NCBI RefSeq assembly: GCF_000368825.1
Contig: NZ_KB849710.1
Span: 118,856-182,855 of the forward strand
Reading direction: 5' to 3'
Length of the DNA stretch: 64,000 nucleotides
From: Acinetobacter ursingii DSM 16037 = CIP 107286
GTDB lineage: Bacteria > Pseudomonadota > Gammaproteobacteria > Pseudomonadales > Moraxellaceae
This document shows, in pieces, positions 27,565-36,050 of the stretch (its first letter is position 1; each line of letters opens with the position of its first letter). Made by a program: the position numbers and the translations under genes. The notes below the pieces were generated by a model that was not told the origin of the DNA, did no database searches, and saw only the letters and a list, made by a program, of their open reading frames with translations.

Positions 27565-29982
27565 CTAACTGTCCGATTTGCTTTTGGCATTGGACTTTTT
27601 ACGTTTGGACTTGGTTTTTTTCTTGGGTTTTTCAGTCTTCACTGCTACGGGAGCAACAGCTTTTTTAGCTGACTTCTTACCATACGAACTTGGTTTACTT
27701 TTCGATTTCTCTTTCTTGCGTGAGGGTTGTTGATGAGATTCAACGCTGTCACCTTGCGCATTAAACACTTGCTCAGTGGTTTGAGCTTTGCTAGTTCGTG
27801 GCGCACGACTCCGAATGATTCGACCTGCATGGGTAATTTGCTGAATTAGTTCAAAATCAATTTTGCGTTCTTCCAGATTTACCGCAGCGACTTTGATTTT
27901 GACTTCATCACCTAGACCAAAGATTTGACCACGATTTTGCCCGACTAAACTTTGGCTCGCTTGATCGTAAAGGAAGAAATCGTCACCCAAATGACTGACA
28001 TGAATCATACCGTCTACATATAAATCTTTTAAGGTGACAAATAAACCGAACTCAGTTACCGCACTAATAATGCCAATAAACTCTTCACCTAAATGCTGTT
28101 GCATATAGTGACATTTCAGCCAAGACGTTACGCTACGAGACGCTTCATCGGCACGGCGTTCAGTTTTGGAAAACTGTTCACCTGCATCATCCAGTGCTGC
28201 ACCAGAAAGAGGATAAGGTTTTTGCTGTAAATGCGCCTTAATCGAGCGATGTAACAATAAATCAGGATAACGGCGAATTGGCGAAGTAAAATGCGTATAG
28301 GCTTCATACGCCAAACCATAGTGACCTGCATTTTTAGCGCCGTAATAGGCTTGCATCATCGAGCGTAATAACACTGCATGGATACTTGGTGCATCAATCC
28401 GATCTTTGGTGGCTTCAATGACACGTTGATAATCTGCCTGTGTTGGCTGATCAGGGAACGGTAAACCTAGTAATTTAACAAAATCTTTGACTTTTTGAAT
28501 GCGTGAAAATTCGGGTGCTTCATGCACACGATACAGCATCGGAATATCATGTTCTAATGCATATTCGGCTGCCGCGACATTGGCAAGCAACATACATTCT
28601 TCAATCAATTTATGCGCTTCATTTCGAGTACGCGGTAAAATTTCCTTAATTCCACCCAACTCATCAAAAGTCATATAAGTTTCAACAGTTTCAAACTCCA
28701 TCGCATGACGTTTGGCGCGTAGCTCTTTCAGCGTTTGATAAAGTTGGAACAAGGTATTTAGTGATTTTTGAATCGATTTATCGGCAGGAATTGCATCCGT
28801 TTTACCTTCAAAATATTGACCGACCTGTGTATAGGTCAGACGTGCTTGAGAATGCATCACTGATGGATAAAATTCATAACTCATCACGCGACCTGCACGA
28901 GAGAGTTTTAAATCACAGACCATACATAAACGATCGACATGCGGATTTAAGGAACACAGTCCATTGGATAAAGCTTCAGGCAACATTGGGAGCACAAAAT
29001 GTGGGAAATATACTGAAGTTCCACGTTCTTGCGCTTCATCATCAAGCGGTTTGCCCAAACGGACATAATGACTGACATCCGCAATTGCCACGACCACGCG
29101 GTAACCTCCACCTGCGCGTTTTTCAGCATAGACCGCATCATCAAAATCGCGGGCATCTTCGCCGTCAATGGTCACTAATGGCAAATCACGTAAGTCGATA
29201 CGACCTTCAATATCTTTTTTCGATGGTTCTTTAAAACTTTCTGCTTCCTCAACGACTTCTTTTGGAAACTCATAAGGCAAACCATATTCTAAAATAGTCT
29301 GAGGAATAATAATCTCAGTGTCGGCTTTATCTGCCATGGATTGAATCACATGACCCGTGGCAAATTCTTCGCGGGTTGGATAATCGTCAATTTCAATCCG
29401 CAAATAATCGCCCACTTTGGCATGGGCATGTTCAACCAATTGTTTTTCTAAAGGAATCGGCTGATGCGCATTGGGTGCAGCAGGTTGAATATGAAATTCA
29501 CCTTCATGTTCTGCTACTTTACCAATGAGCTGTTTCACGCGATGTTGCGTGACTTCAGTAATAAAACCCCATCCTTTGCCTTTACGGTCAACAGAGGTCT
29601 GACGAACTTTGACCCGATCGCCATTAAATACTAAACGTAACTCGCGCTCAGGCAGTAATAGATCATTTTGACCATCGATATGTGCTGAACCCAGACCTTT
29701 GTTATTAATATAAACCGTTGCATCAAAAGTCGGTTGATCGCCAAGGAGCTGAAACTTAAAACCATCTTTGGCAATTTGACCGTCGCGAACCATCGCGCTT
29801 AAACGATGACTTAAAGCATCGATACTTTTTTGATCTTTGATTTCAAAATGATCGACCAATTCGGCATGCGAAAGGGGCGTGTCGACTTGTTCGAGTGTAT
29901 TTAAGATAAGCGTACGACTCGGGATCGGATTATCGTAACGTTCAGATTCCGCTTTCGCTTCAGGGTCAACCCAGTTTTTCAT
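27565..29982 (-). CDS. rnr: Ribonuclease R
   Basis: A processive 3'-5' exoribonuclease that degrades structured RNA. Order of domains: N-terminal helix-turn-helix region (SRTLILNTL...), two cold-shock OB folds, the RNB catalytic domain with the acidic cluster TIDGEDARDFDDAV, an S1 domain (EEFIGIISAVTEFGLFVTL) and a Lys/Ser-rich basic tail of about 80 residues. The start at 29982 gives MKNWVDPEAKAE..., matching the E. coli N-terminus; in-frame ATGs at 30000 and 30021 would add 6 or 13 residues. None has a clear ribosome binding site. Length is typical. Confidence 0.96.
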   Translation of the reverse strand: MKNWVDPEAKAESERYDNPIPSRTLILNTLEQVDTPLSHAELVDHFEIKDQKSIDALSHRLSAMVRDGQIAKDGFKFQLLGDQPTFDATVYINNKGLGSAHIDGQNDLLLPERELRLVFNGDRVKVRQTSVDRKGKGWGFITEVTQHRVKQLIGKVAEHEGEFHIQPAAPNAHQPIPLEKQLVEHAHAKVGDYLRIEIDDYPTREEFATGHVIQSMADKADTEIIIPQTILEYGLPYEFPKEVVEEAESFKEPSKKDIEGRIDLRDLPLVTIDGEDARDFDDAVYAEKRAGGGYRVVVAIADVSHYVRLGKPLDDEAQERGTSVYFPHFVLPMLPEALSNGLCSLNPHVDRLCMVCDLKLSRAGRVMSYEFYPSVMHSQARLTYTQVGQYFEGKTDAIPADKSIQKSLNTLFQLYQTLKELRAKRHAMEFETVETYMTFDELGGIKEILPRTRNEAHKLIEECMLLANVAAAEYALEHDIPMLYRVHEAPEFSRIQKVKDFVKLLGLPFPDQPTQADYQRVIEATKDRIDAPSIHAVLLRSMMQAYYGAKNAGHYGLAYEAYTHFTSPIRRYPDLLLHRSIKAHLQQKPYPLSGAALDDAGEQFSKTERRADEASRSVTSWLKCHYMQQHLGEEFIGIISAVTEFGLFVTLKDLYVDGMIHVSHLGDDFFLYDQASQSLVGQNRGQIFGLGDEVKIKVAAVNLEERKIDFELIQQITHAGRIIRSRAPRTSKAQTTEQVFNAQGDSVESHQQPSRKKEKSKSKPSSYGKKSAKKAVAPVAVKTEKPKKKTKSKRKKSNAKSKSDS

Positions 29983-30206
29983 AATGTCTTTTGGCTTCAT
30001 ATTTGAAGATAAGTTTAGCATAGCTTATGCAGGAACATTCTGCATGATCATCATGACAAGTCTATGTGATTTAGTTTTGCATAGGTATAGCGCAAAGATA
30101 GTCATTATATTAACAAGCTGTAAACACTCATTAATTCATTAGCGTCCAATTTTGTTTAAAAAATAGTTGATTGGATAAAAAACTAAGAAAAATTAGATGT
30201 GATGAC

Positions 30207-30235
30207 TTGCAGTTCACAGGCTAAGTTTGTATTAT
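30207..30235 (+). promoter_or_regulatory. Promoter of the tRNA-Ser/tRNA-Arg operon
   Basis: TTGCAG (30207-30212), 17 nt, TATTAT (30230-30235), with a GGCGG discriminator. The start would fall about 7 nt before the tRNA-Ser gene. Confidence 0.75.
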
Positions 30236-30248
30236 GGCGGCTCGTTAC

Positions 30249-30338
30249 GGTGAGATGGGTGAGTGGCTTAAACCACATCCCTGCTAAGGATGCGTACGGG
30301 TAACTGTACCGAGGGTTCGAATCCCTCTCTCACCGCCA
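30249..30338 (+). tRNA. tRNA-Ser (anticodon GCT)
   Basis: A 90-nt class II tRNA with acceptor GGTGAGA pairing TCTCACC, anticodon loop CTGCTAAGG, a long variable arm and an encoded CCA. It reads AGC/AGT serine codons. First of three tRNAs in an operon. Confidence 0.97.
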
Positions 30339-30353
30339 ACGAATACTTACGAT

Positions 30354-30430
30354 GCGCTCATAGCTCAGCTGGATAGAGCACTTGGCTACGAACTAAGGGG
30401 TCGGGAGTTCGAATCTCTCTGAGCGCACCA
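30354..30430 (+). tRNA. tRNA-Arg (anticodon ACG), copy 1
   Basis: A 77-nt tRNA with acceptor GCGCTCA/TGAGCGC, anticodon loop CTACGAA and encoded CCA. A34 of the ACG anticodon is normally converted to inosine by TadA to read CGU, CGC and CGA. Identical to copies 2 and 3. Confidence 0.97.
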
Positions 30431-30482
30431 ATTTAACAAGTATTCGAAATTAACGAAGCCTTTATATAGGCACACAAGTAAT

Positions 30483-30559
30483 GCGCTCATAGCTCAGCTG
30501 GATAGAGCACTTGGCTACGAACTAAGGGGTCGGGAGTTCGAATCTCTCTGAGCGCACCA
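30483..30559 (+). tRNA. tRNA-Arg (anticodon ACG), copy 2
   Basis: Identical in its 77 nt to copy 1, 52 nt downstream in the same transcript, and followed by a terminator. The bases after its CCA (ACTTGAAC) are shared with copy 3. Confidence 0.97.
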
Positions 30560-30571
30560 ACTTGAACAATC

Positions 30572-30595
30572 AACCGCTTAATTGCGGTTTTTTTG
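30572..30595 (+). terminator. Terminator of the tRNA-Ser-Arg-Arg operon
   Basis: AACCGC (30572-30577) pairs with GCGGTT (30584-30589) around TTAATT and runs into seven T. Confidence 0.88.
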
Positions 30596-30633
30596 TTTTA
30601 TAATATCGATAAAATTGATCTGTTATTTATTTC

Positions 30634-30972
30634 ATGTCATTGATTAAACCTATCTTAATCGTCTTGTCCATTTCCGTTCTGAGTTTGATTGCGTATAAAA
30701 TTTGGCAGCCTTCGCCAGCCCAATATGAAGATTATCGCGCATTATTCTGCTTGGTGATTCAAAAAGATGATTTAACAGAAAAGGATCATATTTTCATTGA
30801 AATGGAAAAAGTGCAAAAACACTCTTATCCAGATTACGCATTGCATAAGCCCACTTTTAAAACACGATTTGCGCGTCTGGTCTTTTCTGAGTTTCAGGAT
30901 TTAAAATTAGCGGAGCAACAACAAGCTCGGAAATCTTTAAAGGATTGTGAGAATTTACTTGCTTGGAAATGA
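30634..30972 (+). CDS. Small exported or membrane-anchored protein, unknown function
   Basis: A 112-residue protein beginning with a hydrophobic segment (MSLIKPILIVLSISVLSLIA), a signal anchor or signal peptide without lipobox. The rest is charged, with two cysteines (residues about 29 and 106) that might form a disulfide. No family recognised. It lies between two identical tRNA-Arg genes, directly after the tRNA terminator. Confidence 0.65.
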   Translation: MSLIKPILIVLSISVLSLIAYKIWQPSPAQYEDYRALFCLVIQKDDLTEKDHIFIEMEKVQKHSYPDYALHKPTFKTRFARLVFSEFQDLKLAEQQQARKSLKDCENLLAWK

Positions 30973-31381
30973 TTTGATATTGTTGCAACAAGATGAAATA
31001 GTTAAAACCAGATATCAAGCTATGAATGCATGAAATACGGGATGGTTATCAATTTGCAAATTGAAAGATCCAGAAGGACACTCTGTTTCTATTTCTAGTC
31101 GTTTATATCAAGCATCGTAAAAGCGCATCATAACGCGTTAAAAAGATAAAAACTTACACGCTTAACTTCAATGCATTAAATATAGAATTGTTCAAACGTA
31201 GATATATTTATACGGAAAATGCATACACCATTTATCTTAATTACGCATTTCATACATAGGATGGCTGTATAAATCGTTGTATTATCAATAATAATACATA
31301 ATTATAGGTGGGTTGTTACAAACTATAGTAGTTGTTTTAAGCTTTTTTTAAAACCGAACTAGATCATAACTGAGACTTAAA
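30973..31381 (+). other. Gene-poor interval before the histidine kinase
   Basis: Apart from the VOC-like fragment at 31034-31120 this 409-nt interval holds no supported gene. The A+T-rich end (31260-31381) should contain the kinase promoter; TTGTAT (31277-31282) with TAATTA (31299-31304) at 16 nt is one weak candidate. Confidence 0.4.
31034..31120 (+). pseudogene. C-terminal remnant of a VOC (glyoxalase/bleomycin-resistance) family gene
   Basis: A short frame closed upstream by a stop reads NTGWLSICKLKDPEGHSVSI followed by SSRLYQAS and a stop. The GW...LKDPEGHSVSI pattern is the end of a VOC-fold domain (the D-P-x-G-H/N segment before the last metal-ligand strand). No start codon or ribosome binding site is present, so this looks like the tail of a decayed gene. 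The match is short and could be chance. Confidence 0.4.
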
Positions 31382-32641
31382 ATGATTGAAGCAAAACTGC
31401 CTGAAAATGAATTGGGACGGATGCATGCCTTAAATGAGTATCAGATTTTGGATACCATGGCTGAACAATGTCTAGATGATCTTGTTTTGTTGGCGTCAAA
31501 AATTTGTGAGGCACCAGTTTCTATTATTAGTTTGATCGATGAAAGCCGCAGTTGGTTTAAATCCTCTTATGGCGTACCGCGTGGAGAAGTTGAGCGAAAA
31601 TACAGTATTTGTAGCCATGCGATTTTGCAGCAGGACATCTTTATTATAGAAGATACTTTGCTTGATGAAAGATTCCATGATAATCCAACAGTAAAAAGTG
31701 ATCTCGGGATTCGTTTTTATGCAGGCGCGCCATTAAAAACCTATGATGGTTTTAATCTGGGTACCTTGTGTGTTCTTGATTCTAAACCACGTCAATTAAC
31801 TTCTGATCAGTGTCAGGCGCTTGCTGTTTTAGCAGCGCAAGTCGTCCAACAGTTTGAACTGCGTAAATCCAATTTTGAAATACAACAAAAAAACCAAGAA
31901 TTAGAATACTTAAATGCAAGTAAAGATAAGTTTTTTTCCATTATTGCTCATGACTTACGCGCACCATTTCATGGCATCTTAGGCTTCTCTGATGTACTAG
32001 AGACAGAAATCGAAACACTGGATGAACAGGGCATTCGTGATATTGCAGGTTATTTGCGCAGTACAGCCCAAGCGACATTTAAGCTTCTGGAAAATTTATT
32101 GCAGTGGGCGATGTCGGAAGGTGGCGCAATTGTTTATAACCCGCAATCTGTCAATATGGCAGAACTGATGTCAGATGTTTGTGAAATTCTTCAGGCAGTT
32201 GCACAGAAAAAAAGTATTCAGATCGAATGTAATATCGAAAAGGATTTACATTGCTTTGTCGATTTAAACATGATGCTTTCGGTATTTCAGAATCTTATTT
32301 CCAATGCCCTCAAATTTACACCGAATGGTGGTCAAATTTATATATCTGCCTTAACCCAAAATGGACAAGTCGAAATTACCGTCCGTGATACAGGTGTTGG
32401 TATGTCAGATGAATCTTTTCAAAACTTTAACCAGAGAAAGCAGATTCGCAGTGAAAAAGGTACGGATGGCGAAAAAGGATCTGGTTTAGGACTCTTACTG
32501 TGTTTACAGTTCATTGAAAAAAATCGTGGAAATGTACAAGTGACAACGCAAAAGGGCGAAGGAACCATATTTACGATTTGTTTGCCTATCGATCAAACTC
32601 ATCTTCCAAGCATAAATCATGAACTCAGAATGATAGGATAA
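31382..32641 (+). CDS. Orphan GAF-domain sensor histidine kinase
   Basis: A 419-residue soluble kinase with no transmembrane helix. N-terminal GAF domain (about 20-165), then HisKA with the phospho-acceptor in FFSIIAHDLRAPFHG (about 182-196) and a HATPase domain with N box (NLISNALKF), G1 (DTGVGM) and G2 (GSGLGL). No receiver domain or response regulator gene is adjacent, so its partner is elsewhere. The GAF type (N-terminal LDTMAEQCLDDLVLLAS) is the kind often found in cytosolic redox or light-like sensors, but no ligand residue can be assigned. It is bracketed by tRNA-Arg copies. Confidence 0.9.
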   Translation: MIEAKLPENELGRMHALNEYQILDTMAEQCLDDLVLLASKICEAPVSIISLIDESRSWFKSSYGVPRGEVERKYSICSHAILQQDIFIIEDTLLDERFHDNPTVKSDLGIRFYAGAPLKTYDGFNLGTLCVLDSKPRQLTSDQCQALAVLAAQVVQQFELRKSNFEIQQKNQELEYLNASKDKFFSIIAHDLRAPFHGILGFSDVLETEIETLDEQGIRDIAGYLRSTAQATFKLLENLLQWAMSEGGAIVYNPQSVNMAELMSDVCEILQAVAQKKSIQIECNIEKDLHCFVDLNMMLSVFQNLISNALKFTPNGGQIYISALTQNGQVEITVRDTGVGMSDESFQNFNQRKQIRSEKGTDGEKGSGLGLLLCLQFIEKNRGNVQVTTQKGEGTIFTICLPIDQTHLPSINHELRMIG

Positions 32642-32713
32642 TCTTTCATCAGTATAAATTTTAAAACAATGCCTAATAACTAAACGTTTGGTGACAGTTT
32701 TGTGAAAAAAGAC

Positions 32714-32741
32714 TTATCAATGCAGAAAAAATGCGTATAAT
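32714..32741 (+). promoter_or_regulatory. Promoter of the third tRNA-Arg gene
   Basis: TTATCA (32714-32719), 16 nt, a perfect TATAAT (32736-32741), 16 nt ahead of the tRNA. This copy therefore has its own promoter. Confidence 0.75.
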
Positions 32742-32757
32742 GCGCTCCATCAAGTAC

Positions 32758-32834
32758 GCGCTCATAGCTCAGCTGGATAGAGCACTTGGCTACGAACTAA
32801 GGGGTCGGGAGTTCGAATCTCTCTGAGCGCACCA
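32758..32834 (+). tRNA. tRNA-Arg (anticodon ACG), copy 3
   Basis: A 77-nt copy identical to the two at 30354 and 30483, standing alone with its own promoter and terminator. It shares the sequence ACTTGAAC after the CCA with copy 2. Confidence 0.97.
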
Positions 32835-32859
32835 ACTTGAACTCGATATGAGTTAAATT

Positions 32860-32884
32860 AAACCACTTTTTAAGTGGTTTTTTT
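32860..32884. terminator. Terminator of tRNA-Arg copy 3, also facing the 32916 gene
   Basis: AAACCACTT (32860-32868) pairs with AAGTGGTTT (32872-32880), followed by T. The A-rich left flank makes it usable by the convergent minus-strand gene as well. Confidence 0.88.
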
Positions 32885-32915
32885 GTGCTTATCATAAATG
32901 GCATTTCTTACAAAA

Positions 32916-34223
32916 TTATTTCATTTTCTCTTTAATTTTTAGACTAAAGACAGCATTGCCACCGGCTGCGGGCAACATATCGTGATAAGGTAAACTACGC
33001 ATTGCGCGTAATAAAAACGGCGCTTTTTCATCAATTTTGGCGGCACTGGTCATTTTAAGTAGTGTGCCATTATTATTCTGTGGTAGTAATTGCATCCCTC
33101 CTTTAACAAAGCGTAAATCACCACCAATGGCATTATATTGTGATTGATTGGAGTCGATATGGTTAAAACGCATTTTAAAATCAAATGGAATGTTAATAAC
33201 TCCTAATCCTACCGAAACCCGAAAATTAGCGTCCTGTAATTGGGGGGCAGGAGAACTCAATTCCACTTTTTTGATTTGTCTTGGAAATAAACTTTGAAAA
33301 GACGCAGGATTGAGCCAGTTTTGCAGTTGCTGTGGTGTTTTTGCGTAATACTGATATGTTGTGGTGAAGCGCATTGTTTCACGTCCTTGAGGATAAGGTA
33401 TCGAGGACGCAGGTTGAATAAAAGACACTGGATATCCCGTACTTCGGCTTATTTCACTTATTTTTCTAATTTGATTGCTCGTAAGTTGTAACGGCGGTAA
33501 TTGACTCGCATCAAGTGCCGTAGTCTGAGTTTTTGTCCATTTACGTTGTAAAGACTCAAGTATAAAAGCATTACTGCCAATCGGGATGCCGAGTTTTGCA
33601 TCAGGCACAGCAGACAACATCTTGCGAAGTAAAAAACCATTAATCTGATTTAGGTCACCCCATTGTGTCAAGGTAATCAGCGTTTTTTGTGGGCCTAAAC
33701 TAAACCATTCAAATTTTCCTAAGCCATAGGGTACAGGTGCATCGGTAATTAAACTGGCAATACTGTTATTCCCTATTTGATGTTGCATGGAAATATCTTC
33801 GTTAAAGTTAAGCACTGGAATCGGGGTCGGAATTTGAATTTTATATTTTACCCGCGTGGTATTACCGTTTTTTTCTTCAATTTTCGCAGATTTTAACGTG
33901 GGGAATAGGCCAACATAATGATTGTAATCGGTTAATACTTTGGCAACCTCCTGTGTGCTGACAGGCACAATAATGGCTGAACTGACAAACTGGACGGTCG
34001 GTTGCGGGTTTTTCTTTTGGGTAGGTACATTGGTTTTGGTATAAGGTTGTGCATAAATTAAAATATTGTTTTGAGCCAAATCTGCCAGTTCTTGAGGATT
34101 TTGTTGGAACAATGCCAGACTGCTTGGAATATTTTCATTCCACGAGACAAATTGCGCAGAACCGATGCTGCTGTAACTGATCAAACTGAGAAAAATGCCA
34201 CATCCATAGGCAAATCGTTGCAT
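32916..34223 (-). CDS. Exported protein with two SRPBCC/START-like domains
   Basis: A 435-residue protein with a signal peptide (FAYGCGIFLSLISYSSIGSAQ). Two helix-grip segments are visible: the first at about 75-215, with VQFVSSAIIVPVSTQEVAKV, LTDYNHYVGLFPTLKSAKI and VKYKIQIPTPIPVLNF; the second at about 275-425, with MRFTTTYQYYAKTPQQLQNW, LNPASFQSLFP and IPFDFKMRF. Both follow the polyketide-cyclase/START pattern of a lipid- or aromatic-binding cavity. A duplicated, exported SRPBCC protein suggests a periplasmic hydrophobic-ligand carrier, but this is inference. Transcribed alone. Confidence 0.65.
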   Translation of the reverse strand: MQRFAYGCGIFLSLISYSSIGSAQFVSWNENIPSSLALFQQNPQELADLAQNNILIYAQPYTKTNVPTQKKNPQPTVQFVSSAIIVPVSTQEVAKVLTDYNHYVGLFPTLKSAKIEEKNGNTTRVKYKIQIPTPIPVLNFNEDISMQHQIGNNSIASLITDAPVPYGLGKFEWFSLGPQKTLITLTQWGDLNQINGFLLRKMLSAVPDAKLGIPIGSNAFILESLQRKWTKTQTTALDASQLPPLQLTSNQIRKISEISRSTGYPVSFIQPASSIPYPQGRETMRFTTTYQYYAKTPQQLQNWLNPASFQSLFPRQIKKVELSSPAPQLQDANFRVSVGLGVINIPFDFKMRFNHIDSNQSQYNAIGGDLRFVKGGMQLLPQNNNGTLLKMTSAAKIDEKAPFLLRAMRSLPYHDMLPAAGGNAVFSLKIKEKMK

Positions 34224-34424
34224 AACATCCTCGAAAATAGTTTATTGTTTTGATTGAGTCTTAAGTGTTTAAAACGTTTTAGCTTCAAAAAAAAGTCATT
34301 TTATGTAAATACTGATCAATGTCAGGGGGATTAAATTCTTAATCAAATGTGATCAAGCGCTAAATAAAATAGTCGAACTGGTGTAGTATTTTGAGGGTAA
34401 TTCATCATTTATGTTGAACATTTT

Positions 34425-34922
34425 ATGTCAGAACTGAAACCCGCCATTTCATTGCGTTATCAACTCAATTTAGAAGAATCTCAAGACGGCTTTGCACTTG
34501 CGACGTTTGGAAAAAAACAATTGACTCGCTTTATTACGCCCGTGATTAGTATTGCGATTATCATTTGGGGTTTTTATCTCGGATTTTCTGGTGTTGGACG
34601 TTATTACGTCGCATTGGGTGCATTTTTTCTGGTGATGCAAATTTTGATGCGTTACTGGTTTTTACCCATGATGTTTAAACGTCAGTTTGTCAAATATCAG
34701 TTTGGTAAAAGTGAACAGGGCATCGACTTGTATCAAGATCGTATGGAACTTTATGCGAATGGTCGTAAGCAACAATTCGCGTATAGTGAAGTGGTCAATT
34801 TTGCCAAAGGTAAATTGACCTATATGATTGAACTGAAAAATCGTACCGTGGTGATTGTGCCAAAACGTGCCTTTAGCGACAGTACACAACAAACTCAGTT
34901 TGAAAACACCTTTAAAAAATAA
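34425..34922 (+). CDS. YcxB-family membrane protein
   Basis: A 165-residue protein with a short cytosolic N-terminus, two transmembrane helices (about 38-80) and a C-terminal soluble domain (GIDLYQDRMELYANGRKQQF, then AYSEVVNFAKGK and LKNRTVVIVPKRAF). The C-terminal part follows the YcxB-like domain pattern. Function unknown. It ends 32 nt before the FAH-family gene and is probably co-transcribed with it. Confidence 0.75.
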   Translation: MSELKPAISLRYQLNLEESQDGFALATFGKKQLTRFITPVISIAIIIWGFYLGFSGVGRYYVALGAFFLVMQILMRYWFLPMMFKRQFVKYQFGKSEQGIDLYQDRMELYANGRKQQFAYSEVVNFAKGKLTYMIELKNRTVVIVPKRAFSDSTQQTQFENTFKK

Positions 34923-34954
34923 TCAATACGTAACGCCATGTAAAGGGAAGTCTT

Positions 34955-35596
34955 ATGAACGCACGACCATCAAAAATTATTTGTGTGGGTAGAAGTTATG
35001 CCGAGCATGCCAAAGAACTCGGCAATGCCATTCCCGATCGTCCAGTGTTATTTATTAAGCCACCAAGTAGCTTGATTGGTTTGCAGGATGGAATTGAATG
35101 GAATCCAGCGAATGGAAGTTGTCATTTTGAATGTGAATTGACCTTGCGAATCGATCAGCCGCTCAAGAATGAAACTGATCCAGCAAAAGCCTTAGCCGCG
35201 ATTGGTGCGGTCACGATTGGTCTGGATTTGACGTTACGGGATTTACAAACTGAGCTAAAAAATAAAGGTCAGCCGTGGGAGCGAGCTAAAGCTTTTGATG
35301 GTGCATGCGTATTGGCCGATTGGGTCGATGTCAGTGAAATTGAAGACTGGAAACATGTGACCTATCGTTTTTATATTAATGATGCGGTTCGCCAACAGGG
35401 TGATACAGCCTATTTACTATTAAGTGTTGGTGAATATCTGTGTAATATGAGTCAGGCATTTACGATAGAAGCAGGGGATGTCGTCATGACTGGAACACCC
35501 GCAGGTGTAGGGCCGCTAGAACGTGGTGATCAGCTCAAAATGGTGCTTAATGGTAAAACTCAACAATTTGTTTGGGAAACCTTTGTTAAAGCCTAA
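34955..35596 (+). CDS. Fumarylacetoacetate hydrolase family protein (YcgM-like)
   Basis: A 213-residue single-domain FAH-fold enzyme. The metal-binding acidic residues lie in CHFECELTLRI (ExE) and further on in LDLTLRDLQ; KAFDGACVLADW and VMTGTPAGVGPLERGDQL are family blocks. Small FAH proteins of this size act as acylpyruvases or oxaloacetate decarboxylase/tautomerases. The exact substrate cannot be told. AGGGAAG precedes the ATG and a strong terminator follows. Confidence 0.88.
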   Translation: MNARPSKIICVGRSYAEHAKELGNAIPDRPVLFIKPPSSLIGLQDGIEWNPANGSCHFECELTLRIDQPLKNETDPAKALAAIGAVTIGLDLTLRDLQTELKNKGQPWERAKAFDGACVLADWVDVSEIEDWKHVTYRFYINDAVRQQGDTAYLLLSVGEYLCNMSQAFTIEAGDVVMTGTPAGVGPLERGDQLKMVLNGKTQQFVWETFVKA

Positions 35597-35612
35597 TTTT
35601 GCTGTGATGAAG

Positions 35613-35640
35613 AAAGCCTGCTATTTGAAGCAGGCTTTTT
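35613..35640. terminator. Bidirectional terminator between the FAH and VOC genes
   Basis: AAAGCCTGC (35613-35621) pairs with GCAGGCTTT (35630-35638) and is flanked by A and T on the two sides. It separates convergent genes. Confidence 0.9.
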
Positions 35641-35645
35641 ATTAC

Positions 35646-36026
35646 TTAAAGATAATTTGAAATCTCAATCAGATTGTGATCTGGGTCGCGAATATAAACC
35701 GATAAAATAGCACCCATTGCACCTGTACGCTGGATTGGACCTTGTTCGATATCAATATGCAGTTGTTTTAACTGTTGAATGATGTGTTCTATCGGCGTTT
35801 CGCTGATAAAGCAAAGATCGGCAGAACCTTGGGTTGGGAAAGCGGCTTTCGGTTCAAATTCATGCCCTGTTTGGTGTAGATTGATTTTTTGAGAACCAAA
35901 CTTGAGCGCTTTACGATTTTCTCCAAACTCAATCACTTCAAAATTTAATACGTGTTGATAAAAGTTACAGGTCGCTTCAATCTCTGCAACCGTCAACACT
36001 AAATGATCAAGATGAGAAATTCGCAT
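35646..36026 (-). CDS. VOC family protein (glyoxalase/dioxygenase fold)
   Basis: A 126-residue metalloenzyme-fold protein: N-terminal MRISHLDHLVLTV (metal-ligand His), middle KINLHQTGHEF, and C-terminal YIRDPDHNLIEISNYL (metal-ligand Glu). The fold covers glyoxalases, extradiol dioxygenases and antibiotic-binding proteins; the segment FKAAFPTQGSADLCF-like middle is common in uncharacterised members. It starts 24 nt after the MFS transporter gene on the same strand, so the two probably form an operon. Confidence 0.88.
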   Translation of the reverse strand: MRISHLDHLVLTVAEIEATCNFYQHVLNFEVIEFGENRKALKFGSQKINLHQTGHEFEPKAAFPTQGSADLCFISETPIEHIIQQLKQLHIDIEQGPIQRTGAMGAILSVYIRDPDHNLIEISNYL

Positions 36027-36050
36027 AATTTGATCTCCGTTTTCAAATCA

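Noticed and set aside
30560..32757. Segment between tRNA-Arg copies as a mobile genomic island
   Set aside because: There is no integrase, transposase or excision gene, and the kinase has ordinary composition. Only the repeat arrangement is reported.
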